A stretch of DNA of 64,000 bases from Arsenicibacter sp965247375 (GCA_965247375.1 CBDFHU010000082.1:61979-125978); one strand, 5' to 3'. Counted from the stretch's first letter, positions 18,149 through 28,475 are shown. Notes: generated by a model not told the origin, from the sequence alone. Translations and numbers: made by a program.

Positions 18149-19717
18149 GTGAGCAATGAATTAGTTATTAGTTCAACTCAGAAAGGCGACCGGATTGCTC
18201 TTTTACAGGACAAACGCCTGCAGGAGTATCACGTCGAAGAGTTGGACAGCAGCTTTACGGTTGGTGATCTGTACTTAGGAACAATCAAGAAACTGTCTTC
18301 CGGCCTGAATGCTGCGTTTGTCGACGTCGGCCACGAAAAAGACGGATTTCTCCATTATCAGGACTTAGGGCCGAATATTAATTCGCTCAATAAGTTTACT
18401 AAGGATATTATCGCCAAGCGCGCCAATACCGGCCGGCTCAATAATTTTAAACTGGAGCCGGAAATCGAAAAAATCGGCAAAATCGATAAGGTATTAGCAA
18501 AGGGAGCGCCGATCCTGGTGCAAGTAGTTAAGGAACCCATATCCACGAAGGGCCCGCGCCTTTCCTGCGATATTTCGATTGCTGGTCGTTACCTGGTACT
18601 CGTACCATTTGCCAGTTCGGTCAATATCTCAAAAAAGATTACCGACCGTGCCGAACGAACCCGGTTGCTCAGACTGATGTCGTCGCTGAAACCCCAGAAC
18701 TTCGGGGTCATCGTACGGACAGTCGCACAGGGACGGGAGGTGGAAGAGCTGGACCGCGATCTCCAGAACTCACTCGAAAAGTGGGAAACGGCCATGCAAG
18801 CCCTCCGCGAGGCTAAACCCCGCGACCGGGTACTGGGTGAAATGAACCGCGCTTCGTCAATCCTGCGCGATATGCTGAACGAGTCGTTTGACAGTATTAC
18901 CGTTGACACACGCGAGGCCTTTGACGAAATCAAGCACTACATTCACACGATTGCGCCGGAAAAAGAGAAAATCGTAAAACTCTATTCCGGCAAGAGTAAA
19001 GTATTCGAAGCCCTCGGGCTCGAAAAACAGATCAAATCCCTGTTCGGCCGGTCGGTGAGCTTGCCCGGCGGTGGTTATCTGATCATTGAACACACAGAGG
19101 CCCTGCACGTCATTGACGTGAACAGTGGCAACAAATCGAACTCCGAGGAAGACCAGGAGGCCACGGCCATCAGCGTGAACCGCGAAGCCGCCAAAGAAAT
19201 TGCCCGCCAGCTGCGCCTGCGCGATATGGGGGGAATTATTGTGGTGGACTTCATCGACATGAAGAAGGCCGAAAACAAGAAATTGATTTATGACCTGATG
19301 CGGGACGAAATGAAATTCGACCGCTCAAAGTTCACCATCCTGCCGCTGACCAAGTTCGGGCTTATGCAGATAACGCGCCAGCGCGTTCGCCCCGAAATGA
19401 ATGTCACCACCCGCGAGGTTTGTCCGACCTGCGGCGGAACCGGCACGATTCAGGCCAGTGTGCTTGTTACCGACGTAATCGAGAATAATCTCGATTATAT
19501 CCTGACCAGACAAAATGAGCGCGGCATCACGGTGATTTTACATCCGTTCCTGCACGCTTACTTTACTAAGGGCTGGATTCGTTCGCGGCAATGGCAGTGG
19601 TACTGGAAGTATAAAACCTGGGTCAAACTGGTTCAGGATAGCTCACTGGGGCTGATGGATTTCCGGTTCCTGCACAAGACAGGCGAAGAAATTGAACTAA
19701 GCGCTCAGGTTATCTAG
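18149..19717 (+). CDS. rng: Ribonuclease E/G family endoribonuclease
   Basis: A 522-residue RNase G-type enzyme that cuts single-stranded AU-rich RNA in rRNA maturation and mRNA decay. An S1-like RNA-binding domain is visible near residues 37-130 (VGDLYLGTIKKLSSGLNAAFVDVGHEKDGFLHY). Catalytic aspartates lie in LHVIDVNSGNK and IIVVDFIDMK, and the zinc-link motif CPTCGGTG is near residue 428. The length fits the short RNase G form without the RNase E scaffold tail. The start is GTG (18149), preceded by the terminator-like spacer. An autoregulatory leader is possible but unproven. Confidence 0.95.
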   Translation: MSNELVISSTQKGDRIALLQDKRLQEYHVEELDSSFTVGDLYLGTIKKLSSGLNAAFVDVGHEKDGFLHYQDLGPNINSLNKFTKDIIAKRANTGRLNNFKLEPEIEKIGKIDKVLAKGAPILVQVVKEPISTKGPRLSCDISIAGRYLVLVPFASSVNISKKITDRAERTRLLRLMSSLKPQNFGVIVRTVAQGREVEELDRDLQNSLEKWETAMQALREAKPRDRVLGEMNRASSILRDMLNESFDSITVDTREAFDEIKHYIHTIAPEKEKIVKLYSGKSKVFEALGLEKQIKSLFGRSVSLPGGGYLIIEHTEALHVIDVNSGNKSNSEEDQEATAISVNREAAKEIARQLRLRDMGGIIVVDFIDMKKAENKKLIYDLMRDEMKFDRSKFTILPLTKFGLMQITRQRVRPEMNVTTREVCPTCGGTGTIQASVLVTDVIENNLDYILTRQNERGITVILHPFLHAYFTKGWIRSRQWQWYWKYKTWVKLVQDSSLGLMDFRFLHKTGEEIELSAQVI

Positions 19718-19734
19718 TCTCTCCGAAGAAAATA

Positions 19735-19772
19735 AAAGCGGCCGCCCGGATGTTTGTCGGGGCGGCCGCTTT
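19735..19772. terminator. Bidirectional hairpin terminator
   Basis: A 13-bp perfect stem (AAAGCGGCCGCCC at 19735-19747, complement at 19760-19772) separates the convergent RNase G gene and the 447-residue secreted protein gene. Confidence 0.85.
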
Positions 19773-19802
19773 GTTGTTGTGAGGTATATCGGTGTATCCG
19801 GA

Positions 19803-21134
19803 TTAATCCGGACAACTGCGGGCTACTTCTTCGTTGACCCGTAATAACAGCCGGCTGCTTTTCTCCCGATAGTCAGGGTCTGTATCCGGCTTTTTATAGC
19901 GCTTGCGGAGAGCAACGACCTCATTGCGGTATCTGAGCCAGAGCTGACGTTGCCCGGGAATGCAGCTGAGCTTACGCTGAACCGGCTGCTTATCTGCATA
20001 GGAGGCCCCGGCTTCGGTAAGCTGAGCCAGTTCAAGCTGTAATTTTCGTTGTTCAATCTGTAACCCGATATCAGCCAGCTGGTACGTTGTTTCTGCATCA
20101 GGGCCCAGGCTGGCCAGCTCATTCATATCGTTGAACAGGCCTGCATTCGCCATTGCGTCCGTCATCTTTTTCTGCATCGTTGCCCGTACCCGCTCCTGTT
20201 TCTGATAGAGTTGCCGGAGGGTTGCGTCTTCTTCTGCGCTGATTTCGGCCTGTCGTTCGGCTTGTTGCTGCGCCTGCTCTTTCTGCGATTCTGCCAGCCG
20301 GTCCAGTATCAGGTCCCCGGCAGGTTTAAAGCCTGCTCCCGAAAACGATTTCTGTTGCGCCGACAGTGAATACAGCCGGCAACCGCTCTGTCCGTTGCTG
20401 ATCGAAAACACCAGATATACGTGGTTGTTGCCGGCATTATGCACATAGCCGATGCCCCCCATACCGACGGCTGCGTGAATTTTCCCGAGGGTGGCCCACT
20501 GTCCGGTTGCCGTTCCAAGGTCTTTCAGCAGAATCTGCACAGGTCCTTCCTCACTGTTAAAGGTATAAAGATCAAAGGTCAACGGTGCACCGGCACCTTC
20601 GAGCAGCGATGCCGGCAACGTAACAGGTTTAACTTTCTTAGCTGAGTGCCAGAAGATCTGTCCGTCATTAAAGGCATCAAACCGTGCCGCCGTCAGTGTG
20701 TAGGCCGCGCCTGTGTGCGGATCGTTGACCGATTGTTGCATGACCAGCCGCCCGTGCTCCCTGGTTTCCACGTACATGCGCTGGGAGTGGTCGGGCAATA
20801 TAGCCCAGAAGTGCATGTTGCCCTCTGTCTGATTCACCATCTCCGGAACGATCCGGGCAATATCATCCCGGAAAAGACCGGTTACACCATTTGACACGTT
20901 GAGATACTGGATCAGTTCGCCACGTTCGCCCCCGTCGGTGTCACAGATCACACCCAACCGGTGTGTGAAGCGATAAAGGCCGTTCTGGCCGGGAATGGGC
21001 TCAACCTTTGCCGGCGTAACAGGCCTGGTCAGGTCGATTTCCTTAACCCCTTTTTCCGGTTTGATGATCTGAATTTTCTGTGCCAGCGAACCTGAAACGA
21101 TCAGACAGCAAAGCAGAACAGGAAGCTTTTTCAT
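19803..21134 (-). CDS. Hypothetical secreted protein with coiled-coil region
   Basis: The start is taken at the ATG at 21132-21134 (MKKLPVLLCCLIVSGSLAQ), a clear signal peptide; an upstream GTG at 21146 would add four residues. About 250 residues of mixed fold (HRLGVICDTDGGERGELIQYLNVS, GGIGYVHNAGNNHVYLVFSI) are followed by a strongly charged Gln/Glu-rich coiled coil (SQKEQAQQQAERQAEISAEE) near 280-345 and a helical C-terminus. I do not recognise the family. It is the last gene of a three-gene unit with the lipoprotein and OmpA genes, with a gap of under 20 bp to the lipoprotein gene, so an envelope role is likely. Confidence 0.75.
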   Translation of the reverse strand: MKKLPVLLCCLIVSGSLAQKIQIIKPEKGVKEIDLTRPVTPAKVEPIPGQNGLYRFTHRLGVICDTDGGERGELIQYLNVSNGVTGLFRDDIARIVPEMVNQTEGNMHFWAILPDHSQRMYVETREHGRLVMQQSVNDPHTGAAYTLTAARFDAFNDGQIFWHSAKKVKPVTLPASLLEGAGAPLTFDLYTFNSEEGPVQILLKDLGTATGQWATLGKIHAAVGMGGIGYVHNAGNNHVYLVFSISNGQSGCRLYSLSAQQKSFSGAGFKPAGDLILDRLAESQKEQAQQQAERQAEISAEEDATLRQLYQKQERVRATMQKKMTDAMANAGLFNDMNELASLGPDAETTYQLADIGLQIEQRKLQLELAQLTEAGASYADKQPVQRKLSCIPGQRQLWLRYRNEVVALRKRYKKPDTDPDYREKSSRLLLRVNEEVARSCPD

Positions 21135-21152
21135 AAGGCCGTCCACGATTAG

Positions 21153-21878
21153 TTAGTTGCAGGTTGCCATTACCTCAGCCGCCAGTTTTTTGGCGAGGGC
21201 GATGTTGGTGTCGTCATTTTCGCTAATGTCAGCAATGACCTGAAAGGTGATTTTTCCGGTTAGCACGATCAGGCTTTTTTCTTTAATCCGCCATGCTGCC
21301 GCATCGCCGACTCCGTCAACGGCCCTGAACATGATATCCTCTTTCGACAGGTCCTTGCCCATATTGACCGCCGTTTCGGTTTGTTTTTTGTCGTAGCCCT
21401 GTTGCTCCATGCGCTCGCCTGCCTTACGGAATGCCTCAGCTTTTTCCTGCGCTGACATATTGCGGTAGTAAAACCGGAAATTGTCGGCAGGACTTCCTTT
21501 GCGGGCTATCATAAACATATCGTTGCCTACCCATGTCAACCCGATGCGGTTGGAAACATCGTATTCAATCTCGCGGCCCATCATCTTCATTTTCCGTTTA
21601 CGGTTGCCTGGCCAGGTATACTCATACGTGTCCATGTCATGGCGTTTGGCTGTCGGCCGTACGTTGTAGTTCTTTTTGGCCTTCGACAGGTCACCGCTGT
21701 AGTGTTTCTGAATAGCGGCCAGGGGCAGGAGCTGGTCAAGTTTCGTCTGATGGGCCAGAATGCAACTGCTTTTGTCGGCCGTCAGAGTTGTCGTGCTTGC
21801 GGTTTCGGTTGCTTCCGAAGTTGAGCCGCAGGCACCGGTAGCCAGGGCGGCTACCCAAAACAGGAAGATAGTTTTCAT
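21153..21878 (-). CDS. Hypothetical lipoprotein, 241 aa
   Basis: A lipoprotein signal ends in the lipobox ATGAC with Cys17, followed by a Ser/Thr-rich linker. The mature domain includes DMDTYEYTWPGNRKRKMKMMG near 80-100 and a C-terminal QVIADISENDDTNIALAKKLA helix. No catalytic motif is recognised. It is the middle gene between the OmpA protein (about 60 bp upstream) and the secreted coiled-coil protein, so the three probably work together at the envelope. Confidence 0.75.
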   Translation of the reverse strand: MKTIFLFWVAALATGACGSTSEATETASTTTLTADKSSCILAHQTKLDQLLPLAAIQKHYSGDLSKAKKNYNVRPTAKRHDMDTYEYTWPGNRKRKMKMMGREIEYDVSNRIGLTWVGNDMFMIARKGSPADNFRFYYRNMSAQEKAEAFRKAGERMEQQGYDKKQTETAVNMGKDLSKEDIMFRAVDGVGDAAAWRIKEKSLIVLTGKITFQVIADISENDDTNIALAKKLAAEVMATCN

Positions 21879-21938
21879 GGTCGTAAACGGAAAAGAGAAA
21901 ATGTTTCCGGAGCCGGAAAACCGGCTGGCAGAACAGAG

Positions 21939-23273
21939 TTACAGCCGGATAAACTCTACGCGCCGGTTATTGGCTTTACCTAAAGCCGTGGTGTTTGGCT
22001 CTGATGGCTGTGCTTCACCCTTACCGTCGGTGGTCATACGCTCGGCTGCGATGCCAAACTCACCGGCAAGTGTGGCCTTTACTGATTCCGACCGCTTTTT
22101 CGACAGAGCCAGATTACTGGCATCATCGCCGTCAGAATCGGTGTGGCCGACGATGTTGACCCGTACCGCCGGATTCTCCTTAAGCACCATTGCAATCTCT
22201 TTCAGTGTACCATACGATTCCGGTTTGATCGTAGCTTTATTGACATCGAACAGAATTCCCCGCGTGACCAGCTTGCCTTCGGTCAGCAGTTTGCTGCGGG
22301 TGTCAGGCGCACCGACCGCAACACGCAGGTTCGCTAAAAAGGCAGAGCCGCCGAACATGTACGTGGCAAATAGCATTGAGTAGGTCTGATCCGGTAGAAA
22401 CGCTTTCGGAATGTCCCACAGTTTGCTTTCATTGACATAAATACGTAAACGGGTTTTTTGTTTCCAGATAGAAACGTGGTTAACGGCCCCTGTCTTCCAG
22501 AGAAAAGGCATGGTATTTTCCATAATTTTTTCTTCTGATTTGCCTAAGACCCAAACGGAGCTGGTACTACTGTTTTGGGTGGGATGAATATCAATACCGG
22601 CCTGTATCTGACTGCTGAACAGCTGATCAAACTGAAGATTGCGTTCTTTATGAATGGGGAAATAAATTTTGAGACCTGACTGATGTTCGCTGATGTCGTC
22701 GGTAACGGCCATATCGAACTCCATTGTGAAGTTTTCAGGCAGTGCGTTGACAAATTCAGGGAAATAGATGCCTTTCGTGGCAAACTGAAGCCATTTTGCT
22801 TCATTACCCTCAATGGTTACAATTTCGCCGCTGGCGTTGGTGTTCCACTTGGCCGGAAAATCACCGACTGCATCCTGCGCAAAATCTTCATAGGCAATAA
22901 CCTTTTCGCCTGGTACAAAATCGAATTTACTGTAGGCTTTCAGCGAAACGGGACCGGAACTGCCTGCTTTTCCCTGGCTTGTCCCGCCTGTTGCCGGGGT
23001 ATCAGTGTTTTCCGATGTGTTGTCATTACCGTATGCATCATCGGTTTTTTGCCCTTTTTTATCTGTTTTTTTCTCTTTTTTCTTAAAGATATTGCCGATC
23101 CCTTCTTCTACTTTGTCCAGTCCACGGTTAATGCCCTGGTCAATTTTGCTGTTTACCCGCCCCTCCACGCTGCGTTCGGCAGTTTCTTTAGGGCTGTTGA
23201 CCCGGATCTGGGCTTCGGCAGGCGCGGCGGCCAGGCAAAAGAAAGCGAGGCTCATGGGTATCCGATAATTCAT
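21939..23273 (-). CDS. OmpA-family outer-membrane/peptidoglycan-binding protein
   Basis: A 444-residue exported protein. The signal peptide covers about 1-21 (AAPAEAQ) and is followed by a charged helical region ending in a lysine-rich stretch (IFKKKEKKTDKKG). A lectin/laminin-G-like beta-sandwich lies near 115-320. The C-terminal OmpA domain near 330-444 has the usual peptidoglycan-contact segments (FDVNKATIKPES, VNIVGHTDSDGDDASNLALSKKRS, NNRRVEFI). The OmpA domain ties the protein to the cell wall. It heads a three-gene unit reading leftwards. Confidence 0.88.
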   Translation of the reverse strand: MNYRIPMSLAFFCLAAAPAEAQIRVNSPKETAERSVEGRVNSKIDQGINRGLDKVEEGIGNIFKKKEKKTDKKGQKTDDAYGNDNTSENTDTPATGGTSQGKAGSSGPVSLKAYSKFDFVPGEKVIAYEDFAQDAVGDFPAKWNTNASGEIVTIEGNEAKWLQFATKGIYFPEFVNALPENFTMEFDMAVTDDISEHQSGLKIYFPIHKERNLQFDQLFSSQIQAGIDIHPTQNSSTSSVWVLGKSEEKIMENTMPFLWKTGAVNHVSIWKQKTRLRIYVNESKLWDIPKAFLPDQTYSMLFATYMFGGSAFLANLRVAVGAPDTRSKLLTEGKLVTRGILFDVNKATIKPESYGTLKEIAMVLKENPAVRVNIVGHTDSDGDDASNLALSKKRSESVKATLAGEFGIAAERMTTDGKGEAQPSEPNTTALGKANNRRVEFIRL

Positions 23274-23525
23274 GGCTATGCGCAGTTAATCAGACAGATT
23301 GGATGATATATGTTTGTGCCAAAGATTCAGTTTCTCTGACAGATATACTATCTGTAGTTTACCGGTCTGTATTTTGAGTATACCGGAAGACCTTTTCAGT
23401 AAATGGTTGAACAAGCGGTGAGATGTATTGACTCAAACCGCAAATTTGCCTATTCATAGGTGGGTATGATTAACTGACGTTTTTGAAGGAGCCCCCTTTT
23501 TTGTAACATTGGTAAAAAGGCTGCT

Positions 23526-25601
23526 ATGGGGAAGTGGTTGGTTCTTGTTTTAGGGTGGTTGCCGTCGGTTGTTATGGCTGTCTCTCCGGATACAATCCGG
23601 CTGAGCCGGATTGCTGAGCGGCAATATCTGTACGGCCTTGCTACAATCGGGCAGACAGATCTGACCGCTACGGGGCCGGATGGGGTGGTTGTGCGGCTGA
23701 CACGGGAAGTCAAATCCTATGCCCATAAAGCGTACTGGCTGCGCGTGTACCTGCAAAATGATACCGACAGCGTTCAGCATGCGTTTTTGTATGGGTCGGA
23801 TAATCAGCTGGTGGATGTACAGGTGTTGCGTGGTTCGGATACGGAGCGGATGCGGATGGGCAGCATGGTCCCGACCAACGAATGGGCAACCGACGAAAGT
23901 GATCAGTACGTGCCGGTCCGCCTGCATCCCCGCGAAACCGTTCAATTGCTGATCCGGGTGGCCAATGCCACCAGTCTGCTGCCGTTCTGGACCAACGCCA
24001 ATCGCCCGCCGGTCCGGCTGAGTCTGTCGGCCGAAAATGAATTGTCTCATTACCGGCGAACGATGGCGGCCTACCGGAATAACATGCCTGAGTTTCAGTA
24101 CCGGTCATGGTTGCAGGGAGCTTTGCTGTTTTTCCTGATTTTTGTGGGAGTTCTCTATAGTCAGTACCGGCAGCGGATTTACCGGTATTACGTGTTTTAT
24201 GTGCTGGCAGGCTGTAGCTTCGCCATGCTTAAAACCCGCAACTATACACCGATCGGGCATTGGCTGAGTTACTTCCCGATGCTCCGTACTCACCTGCTGG
24301 AGGTCGTGATGTGGTTCGGACTGGGGGCTTATTTCTTTTTTCTCACCGAACTTCTGGATTTACCGCAGCACCACCCGAAAATAGCCCGCTGGCTCCGCCG
24401 GATGGCCTGGGTGAACATGGCATACGGAATAGTGTATGCCGCCATTATGCTGTTAACGAACGATCTGGGCTTTCATCAGGCAACGTTCTGGGTGACACGG
24501 CTGCTGCTGATTCCGGTGTATCTGGGGATATTGATCTGGATACAGCGTTCGGTTAAATCGCCGCTGACAGGCTATGTACTGCTGGGAAATGTGCTGATGG
24601 CGTTGATAGGCATACTGGCCTGGCTGCGTGCGGGTGAGGTAATACTCAAAGGGGTTAAGCTGCCCGGGTCGGTCGACGATCTGATGACGGTTTCGTTTGC
24701 GGTACTGGTCGAAATTCTGGTATTTGCGCTGGCTGTTGCCCGGCGTATTCAACTGATGGATCAGGAACGGGATGCGCATCAGCGGGCCTATATCGCACAG
24801 CTGGAAGAAAACCGGCGGCTGATTGCGGCGGCTAATGAGGAACTGGAGGCAAAAGTCCGCGAAAAAACCACCGAGATTGTAGAGGCTAACCAACTGCTGG
24901 AAACTCAGCGGTTGAGCCAGTTGCGTACTGACTATGAGAAGCGGATTGCTGAGATTGAGATGCTGGCCCTGCGCAGTCAGATGAACCCGCACTTTCTGTT
25001 CAATAGCCTCAATACACTGGAATATTTTATCCTGACCGGAGAGGAACGCAAAGCTTCGGAATACCTGTCTACCTTCTCACGGTTACTCCGGATGATTCTG
25101 AATCACAGCCGTGAAGAGGTCATTGCGCTGAGCGATGAGCTGGCAGCCCTGCGTCTGTATCTGGATATTGAAGCCACCCGGTTCGGCGATGACTTTCATT
25201 ATCGGATCGACGTTGATGAGGCAATCGATCAGCAGCGTATCATTATTCCGCCCTTGTTGTTACAGCCCTTTGCGGAAAATGCAATCTGGCACGGACTTAT
25301 GCAAAGTCAGCAGGCTGATAAACGCCTTTTTATCAGAGTGCTGGCACTCGATGAACAAACCGTAGTGTTTGAGGTAGAAGATAACGGTATTGGCCGGCAA
25401 CAGGCCGAAAAATTAAAGCGCCGGTCGCCGGTTAAACGCAAATCATACGGCGTGGATATTACGAATCAGCGCATCGAGCTCTTTAACCGCAACTATCCGT
25501 CAACGATTCAGATGCGGTTGGTCGACCGGTCGACGCAGACCGGGACGGGTACTCTTGTTCAGATTTTTTACAAAACCGATGAGCAGTATTTACATGCCTA
25601 A
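23526..25601 (+). CDS. LytS-type sensor histidine kinase with 7TM-DISM sensor
   Basis: A 691-residue membrane kinase. A signal peptide covers about 1-18. A periplasmic 7TMR-DISM extracellular domain, probably carbohydrate-binding-like, spans about 25-180. Seven transmembrane helices lie at about 195-415 and a coiled coil at about 415-475. The HisKA_7TM/LytS-type kinase follows, with the phosphorylated histidine at H489 in MNPHFLFN, and an HATPase domain with PLLLQPFAENAIWHG and DNGIG. It would sense an envelope signal and phosphorylate the LytTR regulator whose gene overlaps its 3' end by 8 bp. Start 23526 is an ATG giving a proper signal peptide. Confidence 0.92.
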   Translation: MGKWLVLVLGWLPSVVMAVSPDTIRLSRIAERQYLYGLATIGQTDLTATGPDGVVVRLTREVKSYAHKAYWLRVYLQNDTDSVQHAFLYGSDNQLVDVQVLRGSDTERMRMGSMVPTNEWATDESDQYVPVRLHPRETVQLLIRVANATSLLPFWTNANRPPVRLSLSAENELSHYRRTMAAYRNNMPEFQYRSWLQGALLFFLIFVGVLYSQYRQRIYRYYVFYVLAGCSFAMLKTRNYTPIGHWLSYFPMLRTHLLEVVMWFGLGAYFFFLTELLDLPQHHPKIARWLRRMAWVNMAYGIVYAAIMLLTNDLGFHQATFWVTRLLLIPVYLGILIWIQRSVKSPLTGYVLLGNVLMALIGILAWLRAGEVILKGVKLPGSVDDLMTVSFAVLVEILVFALAVARRIQLMDQERDAHQRAYIAQLEENRRLIAAANEELEAKVREKTTEIVEANQLLETQRLSQLRTDYEKRIAEIEMLALRSQMNPHFLFNSLNTLEYFILTGEERKASEYLSTFSRLLRMILNHSREEVIALSDELAALRLYLDIEATRFGDDFHYRIDVDEAIDQQRIIIPPLLLQPFAENAIWHGLMQSQQADKRLFIRVLALDEQTVVFEVEDNGIGRQQAEKLKRRSPVKRKSYGVDITNQRIELFNRNYPSTIQMRLVDRSTQTGTGTLVQIFYKTDEQYLHA

Positions 25602-26364
25602 CCCGATCCGCGTTATTCTGGTCGATGACGAAAAACATGCTACCGAACTGCTGGCGCTGAAGCTGGAGAAGCTGAACATGCATGTGCAGGTCATGGCTAA
25701 GTTCAACCAGCCCGAAGCAGCTGTTGAGTTTATCCGGACAGCGGCGTTTGACCTGCTGTTCCTGGACATTGAAATGCCCCGTATGAATGGCTTTGATGTA
25801 TTGGAAGCCTTCAGTGATTTTCATTTCGACGTCGTTTTTACCACGGCTTACGATCAGTATGCCCTCCGGGCATTCCGGTTCAGTGCCCTGAATTATTTAT
25901 TAAAACCAGTTCAGGAGGAAGAGCTGCGGCAGTGTCTGCTGCAATGGCAGCAGCAGAAGATCAGGTATCTTCAACGGACACATTATGCACTTTTTCAGGA
26001 GCAGTTGCATGTGCCGTCACCTCCGAAAACGCGCATAGCCTTGCCGACACAGGAAGGCCACGAAATTATTGAAGTGGCGGACATTGTCCGCTGCATGGCC
26101 GATGCCAGTTATACGCATTTTTACCTGAGCGACGGACAGACACTGTTGATTTGCCGGACACTGAAGGATGTGGAACAGGCGCTGGAGCCAAACGGCTTTG
26201 TGCGTGTGCACCACTCTCACCTGATTAATCCGGCTTATATCCGGAAAATTGTCAGACAGGACGGCGGGTATGTGCAGATGACGGATAATGCACAGGTACC
26301 CGTAACCAAGCCGAAGCGCGACTGGCTGATAGAGCAATTCAGTACTATTGAACGGGGTAGTTAG
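25594..26364 (+). CDS. LytTR-family response regulator
   Basis: A 256-residue regulator. The N-terminal receiver domain has the acidic pocket VDDE near residue 10, phospho-acceptor D58 in LFLDIEMPRMNG, and a conserved Thr and Lys in FTTAYDQYA and LLKP. The C-terminal LytTR DNA-binding domain spans about 145-250 (VRCMADASYTHFYLSDG, FVRVHHSHLINPAYI). I chose the ATG at 25594, inside the kinase gene's end, because MPNPIRVILVDDE is the usual opening. It is translationally coupled with the kinase. Target promoters cannot be named from the window. Its stop overlaps the end of dnaG on the other strand. Confidence 0.92.
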   Translation: MPNPIRVILVDDEKHATELLALKLEKLNMHVQVMAKFNQPEAAVEFIRTAAFDLLFLDIEMPRMNGFDVLEAFSDFHFDVVFTTAYDQYALRAFRFSALNYLLKPVQEEELRQCLLQWQQQKIRYLQRTHYALFQEQLHVPSPPKTRIALPTQEGHEIIEVADIVRCMADASYTHFYLSDGQTLLICRTLKDVEQALEPNGFVRVHHSHLINPAYIRKIVRQDGGYVQMTDNAQVPVTKPKRDWLIEQFSTIERGS

Positions 26365-28475
26365 CCCGAAATCACGGTGCCGAGCAGCTTCGCAATCTCC
26401 ACATCGATGCGCTTGTAATGCATATATTCAATCATGATGTTGTCCTGTTCCTCAGGAATGCTGGTTTCGGCCAGGCGGCGCTTGAGGGCATACATGCGTT
26501 CTTCGGCCATCATTTTCTTGATGCGCAGAATGTTAGTATACGCCAGATCCGACAGAATCTTCAGCTCATCCTCGGTCGGTACGTGGATTTCGTGCTTTTG
26601 CCAGCCGTCGCTGATTTCGTGCTTAGGCGTGGTCATGTGAATGGCTTCGTGCTGGAGGTTATAATCACCCGCTTCCGGCGGCCGGTTCAGAAAATCGTCG
26701 GCCGTCAGGATCTCGCCCCGCACAAAGGCCTCCCTGAAAATGGCCAGCATCAGGTTGTAGGGAGGTGTCTGAAAATCAATTTCGTCGAGTTCGCTGAGCA
26801 TGTACTGACACAGTGAAATGCCCGGTTCCAGCTCGCGGTGGCCGTAATTGATCAGCAGCCGGATACATTCTTCTTCCTGATACGACAGCGGTGTACGTGT
26901 AAGCTGTTTCGCCGGTTGCAGCTTTGGCGTCGGGGGAGGAGCTAACGGATTCGCTGACGGGGGCATCTCCGACGGGGCCGCCCCGCTAATGCCGGCTTCG
27001 GCAAACAACGCGTTCCATTCGTCTTCCGATGGCTCCGTCGGTGGAGGAAAACTACCCTCTGACGGGCCCTTTGGTACATTACCGGACTGATTCCGTTCAT
27101 GCCGCCGGTTGGTAGCCTCCTGCCGTTCGGCGTCCTGAGCTTTTTTTTCGTGCTGCTTCCGGATCAGGCGGTTGCCTTCGGAAATGAGCGTCTGCTCATC
27201 GACTTTCATCTGCTGCGCCGTGTTCCGGAAAAAGATCTGCCGTTTCAGCGGGTCCGGAATTTTAATGATGCTGTCAACAACGTCGGCAATCACTTCGGCC
27301 TTCCGGAAGGGGTTTTCACCGGCATCGCGCAGCAGGGTATCGGTTTTGAACCGGATAAAGTCGAGCGCGTTGTTTTTGATGTACGATTTAAACGCCTCAC
27401 CGCCGACCCGCCGGACGTAGCTGTCCGGGTCTTCGTTATCCGGGAATGTAACGATACTAACGTTCAGGCCTTCTTCCAGTACCATGTCCACCCCACGGAG
27501 GGCGGCTTTGATTCCGGCCGCATCGCCGTCATATAGCATGGTGACATTCTGCGTAAACCGGCTGATCAACCGGATTTGCTCGATAGTGAGCGACGTGCCT
27601 GAGGAAGCAACGACGTTTTTAATACCAGCCTGATACAGCGAGATTACATCTGTATAGCCCTCGGTCAGGAAGCAGTTATCCTCCTGCCGGATGGTTTGTT
27701 TGGCCTGCGAAATACCGTACAGTACCTGGCTTTTGTGGTAAACCTCGGTTTCGGGCGAGTTGAGGTATTTGGGCTGGTTCTTGTCGGTTTTCAGAATCCG
27801 TGCCCCGAAGGCAATCACCCGGCCCGATACGTTGTGAATCGGAAACATCACCCGCCCCCGAAACCGGTCATACTGTTTTACCTGCCCGGGGGCATTGCCT
27901 TCGCGGGTCAGGATCAGACCGGCTTTTTCGAGCAGGGCACGGTTATAGCCCCGTTTTTCGGCTTCCTGCATCAGTGCGTCCCACTGATCGAAACTGTACC
28001 CCAGTTCAAAGGCGTCAATGGTTGGGTTGGTAAAACCCCGCTCGCGGAAATAAGGCAGGCCGATACTCTGGCCTTCATCGGATGTAAGGAGTGTATTCTG
28101 AAAAAACGTTTTTGCAAAATTCAGGACGATGAAGAGGCTTTCCCGCTCATTCTGGCGCAGGATTTCTTCCGGTGTCTGCTCCTGTTCTTCAATTTCGATA
28201 CTGTACTTTTGGGCCAGATACCGCAGTGCTTCGCCATAGCCGATATTTTCGACGTCCATCACAAACCGCACCGGGTCGCCGGCCTTGCCGCAGCCAAAGC
28301 ATTTGTAAATCTGGCGGGTCGGGTTGACGTTGAACGAAGGTGTTTTTTCGTTATGAAACGGACAGCAGGCAATGTAATTACTACCCCTCTTCTTGAGCGA
28401 AACAAAGTCGCCCACCACCTCAACGATGTCGGCCGCCTGACGGATTCGCTCAACGGTTTCTTCTGGAATACGCAT
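26361..28475 (-). CDS. dnaG: DNA primase
   Basis: A 704-residue primase that makes RNA primers at the replication fork with DnaB helicase. The CHC2 zinc ribbon has ligands C38, H41, C59 and C62 (CCPFHNEKTPSF...YKCFGCGKAGD). The TOPRIM core follows at about 260-345 (EGYTDVISLYQ, LYDGDAAG). After a Pro/Glu-rich linker near 440-520, a helical C-terminal helicase-binding domain ends near 700. Length and order are normal. It is convergent with the LytTR gene, with a 4-bp overlap. Confidence 0.97.
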   Translation of the reverse strand: MRIPEETVERIRQAADIVEVVGDFVSLKKRGSNYIACCPFHNEKTPSFNVNPTRQIYKCFGCGKAGDPVRFVMDVENIGYGEALRYLAQKYSIEIEEQEQTPEEILRQNERESLFIVLNFAKTFFQNTLLTSDEGQSIGLPYFRERGFTNPTIDAFELGYSFDQWDALMQEAEKRGYNRALLEKAGLILTREGNAPGQVKQYDRFRGRVMFPIHNVSGRVIAFGARILKTDKNQPKYLNSPETEVYHKSQVLYGISQAKQTIRQEDNCFLTEGYTDVISLYQAGIKNVVASSGTSLTIEQIRLISRFTQNVTMLYDGDAAGIKAALRGVDMVLEEGLNVSIVTFPDNEDPDSYVRRVGGEAFKSYIKNNALDFIRFKTDTLLRDAGENPFRKAEVIADVVDSIIKIPDPLKRQIFFRNTAQQMKVDEQTLISEGNRLIRKQHEKKAQDAERQEATNRRHERNQSGNVPKGPSEGSFPPPTEPSEDEWNALFAEAGISGAAPSEMPPSANPLAPPPTPKLQPAKQLTRTPLSYQEEECIRLLINYGHRELEPGISLCQYMLSELDEIDFQTPPYNLMLAIFREAFVRGEILTADDFLNRPPEAGDYNLQHEAIHMTTPKHEISDGWQKHEIHVPTEDELKILSDLAYTNILRIKKMMAEERMYALKRRLAETSIPEEQDNIMIEYMHYKRIDVEIAKLLGTVISG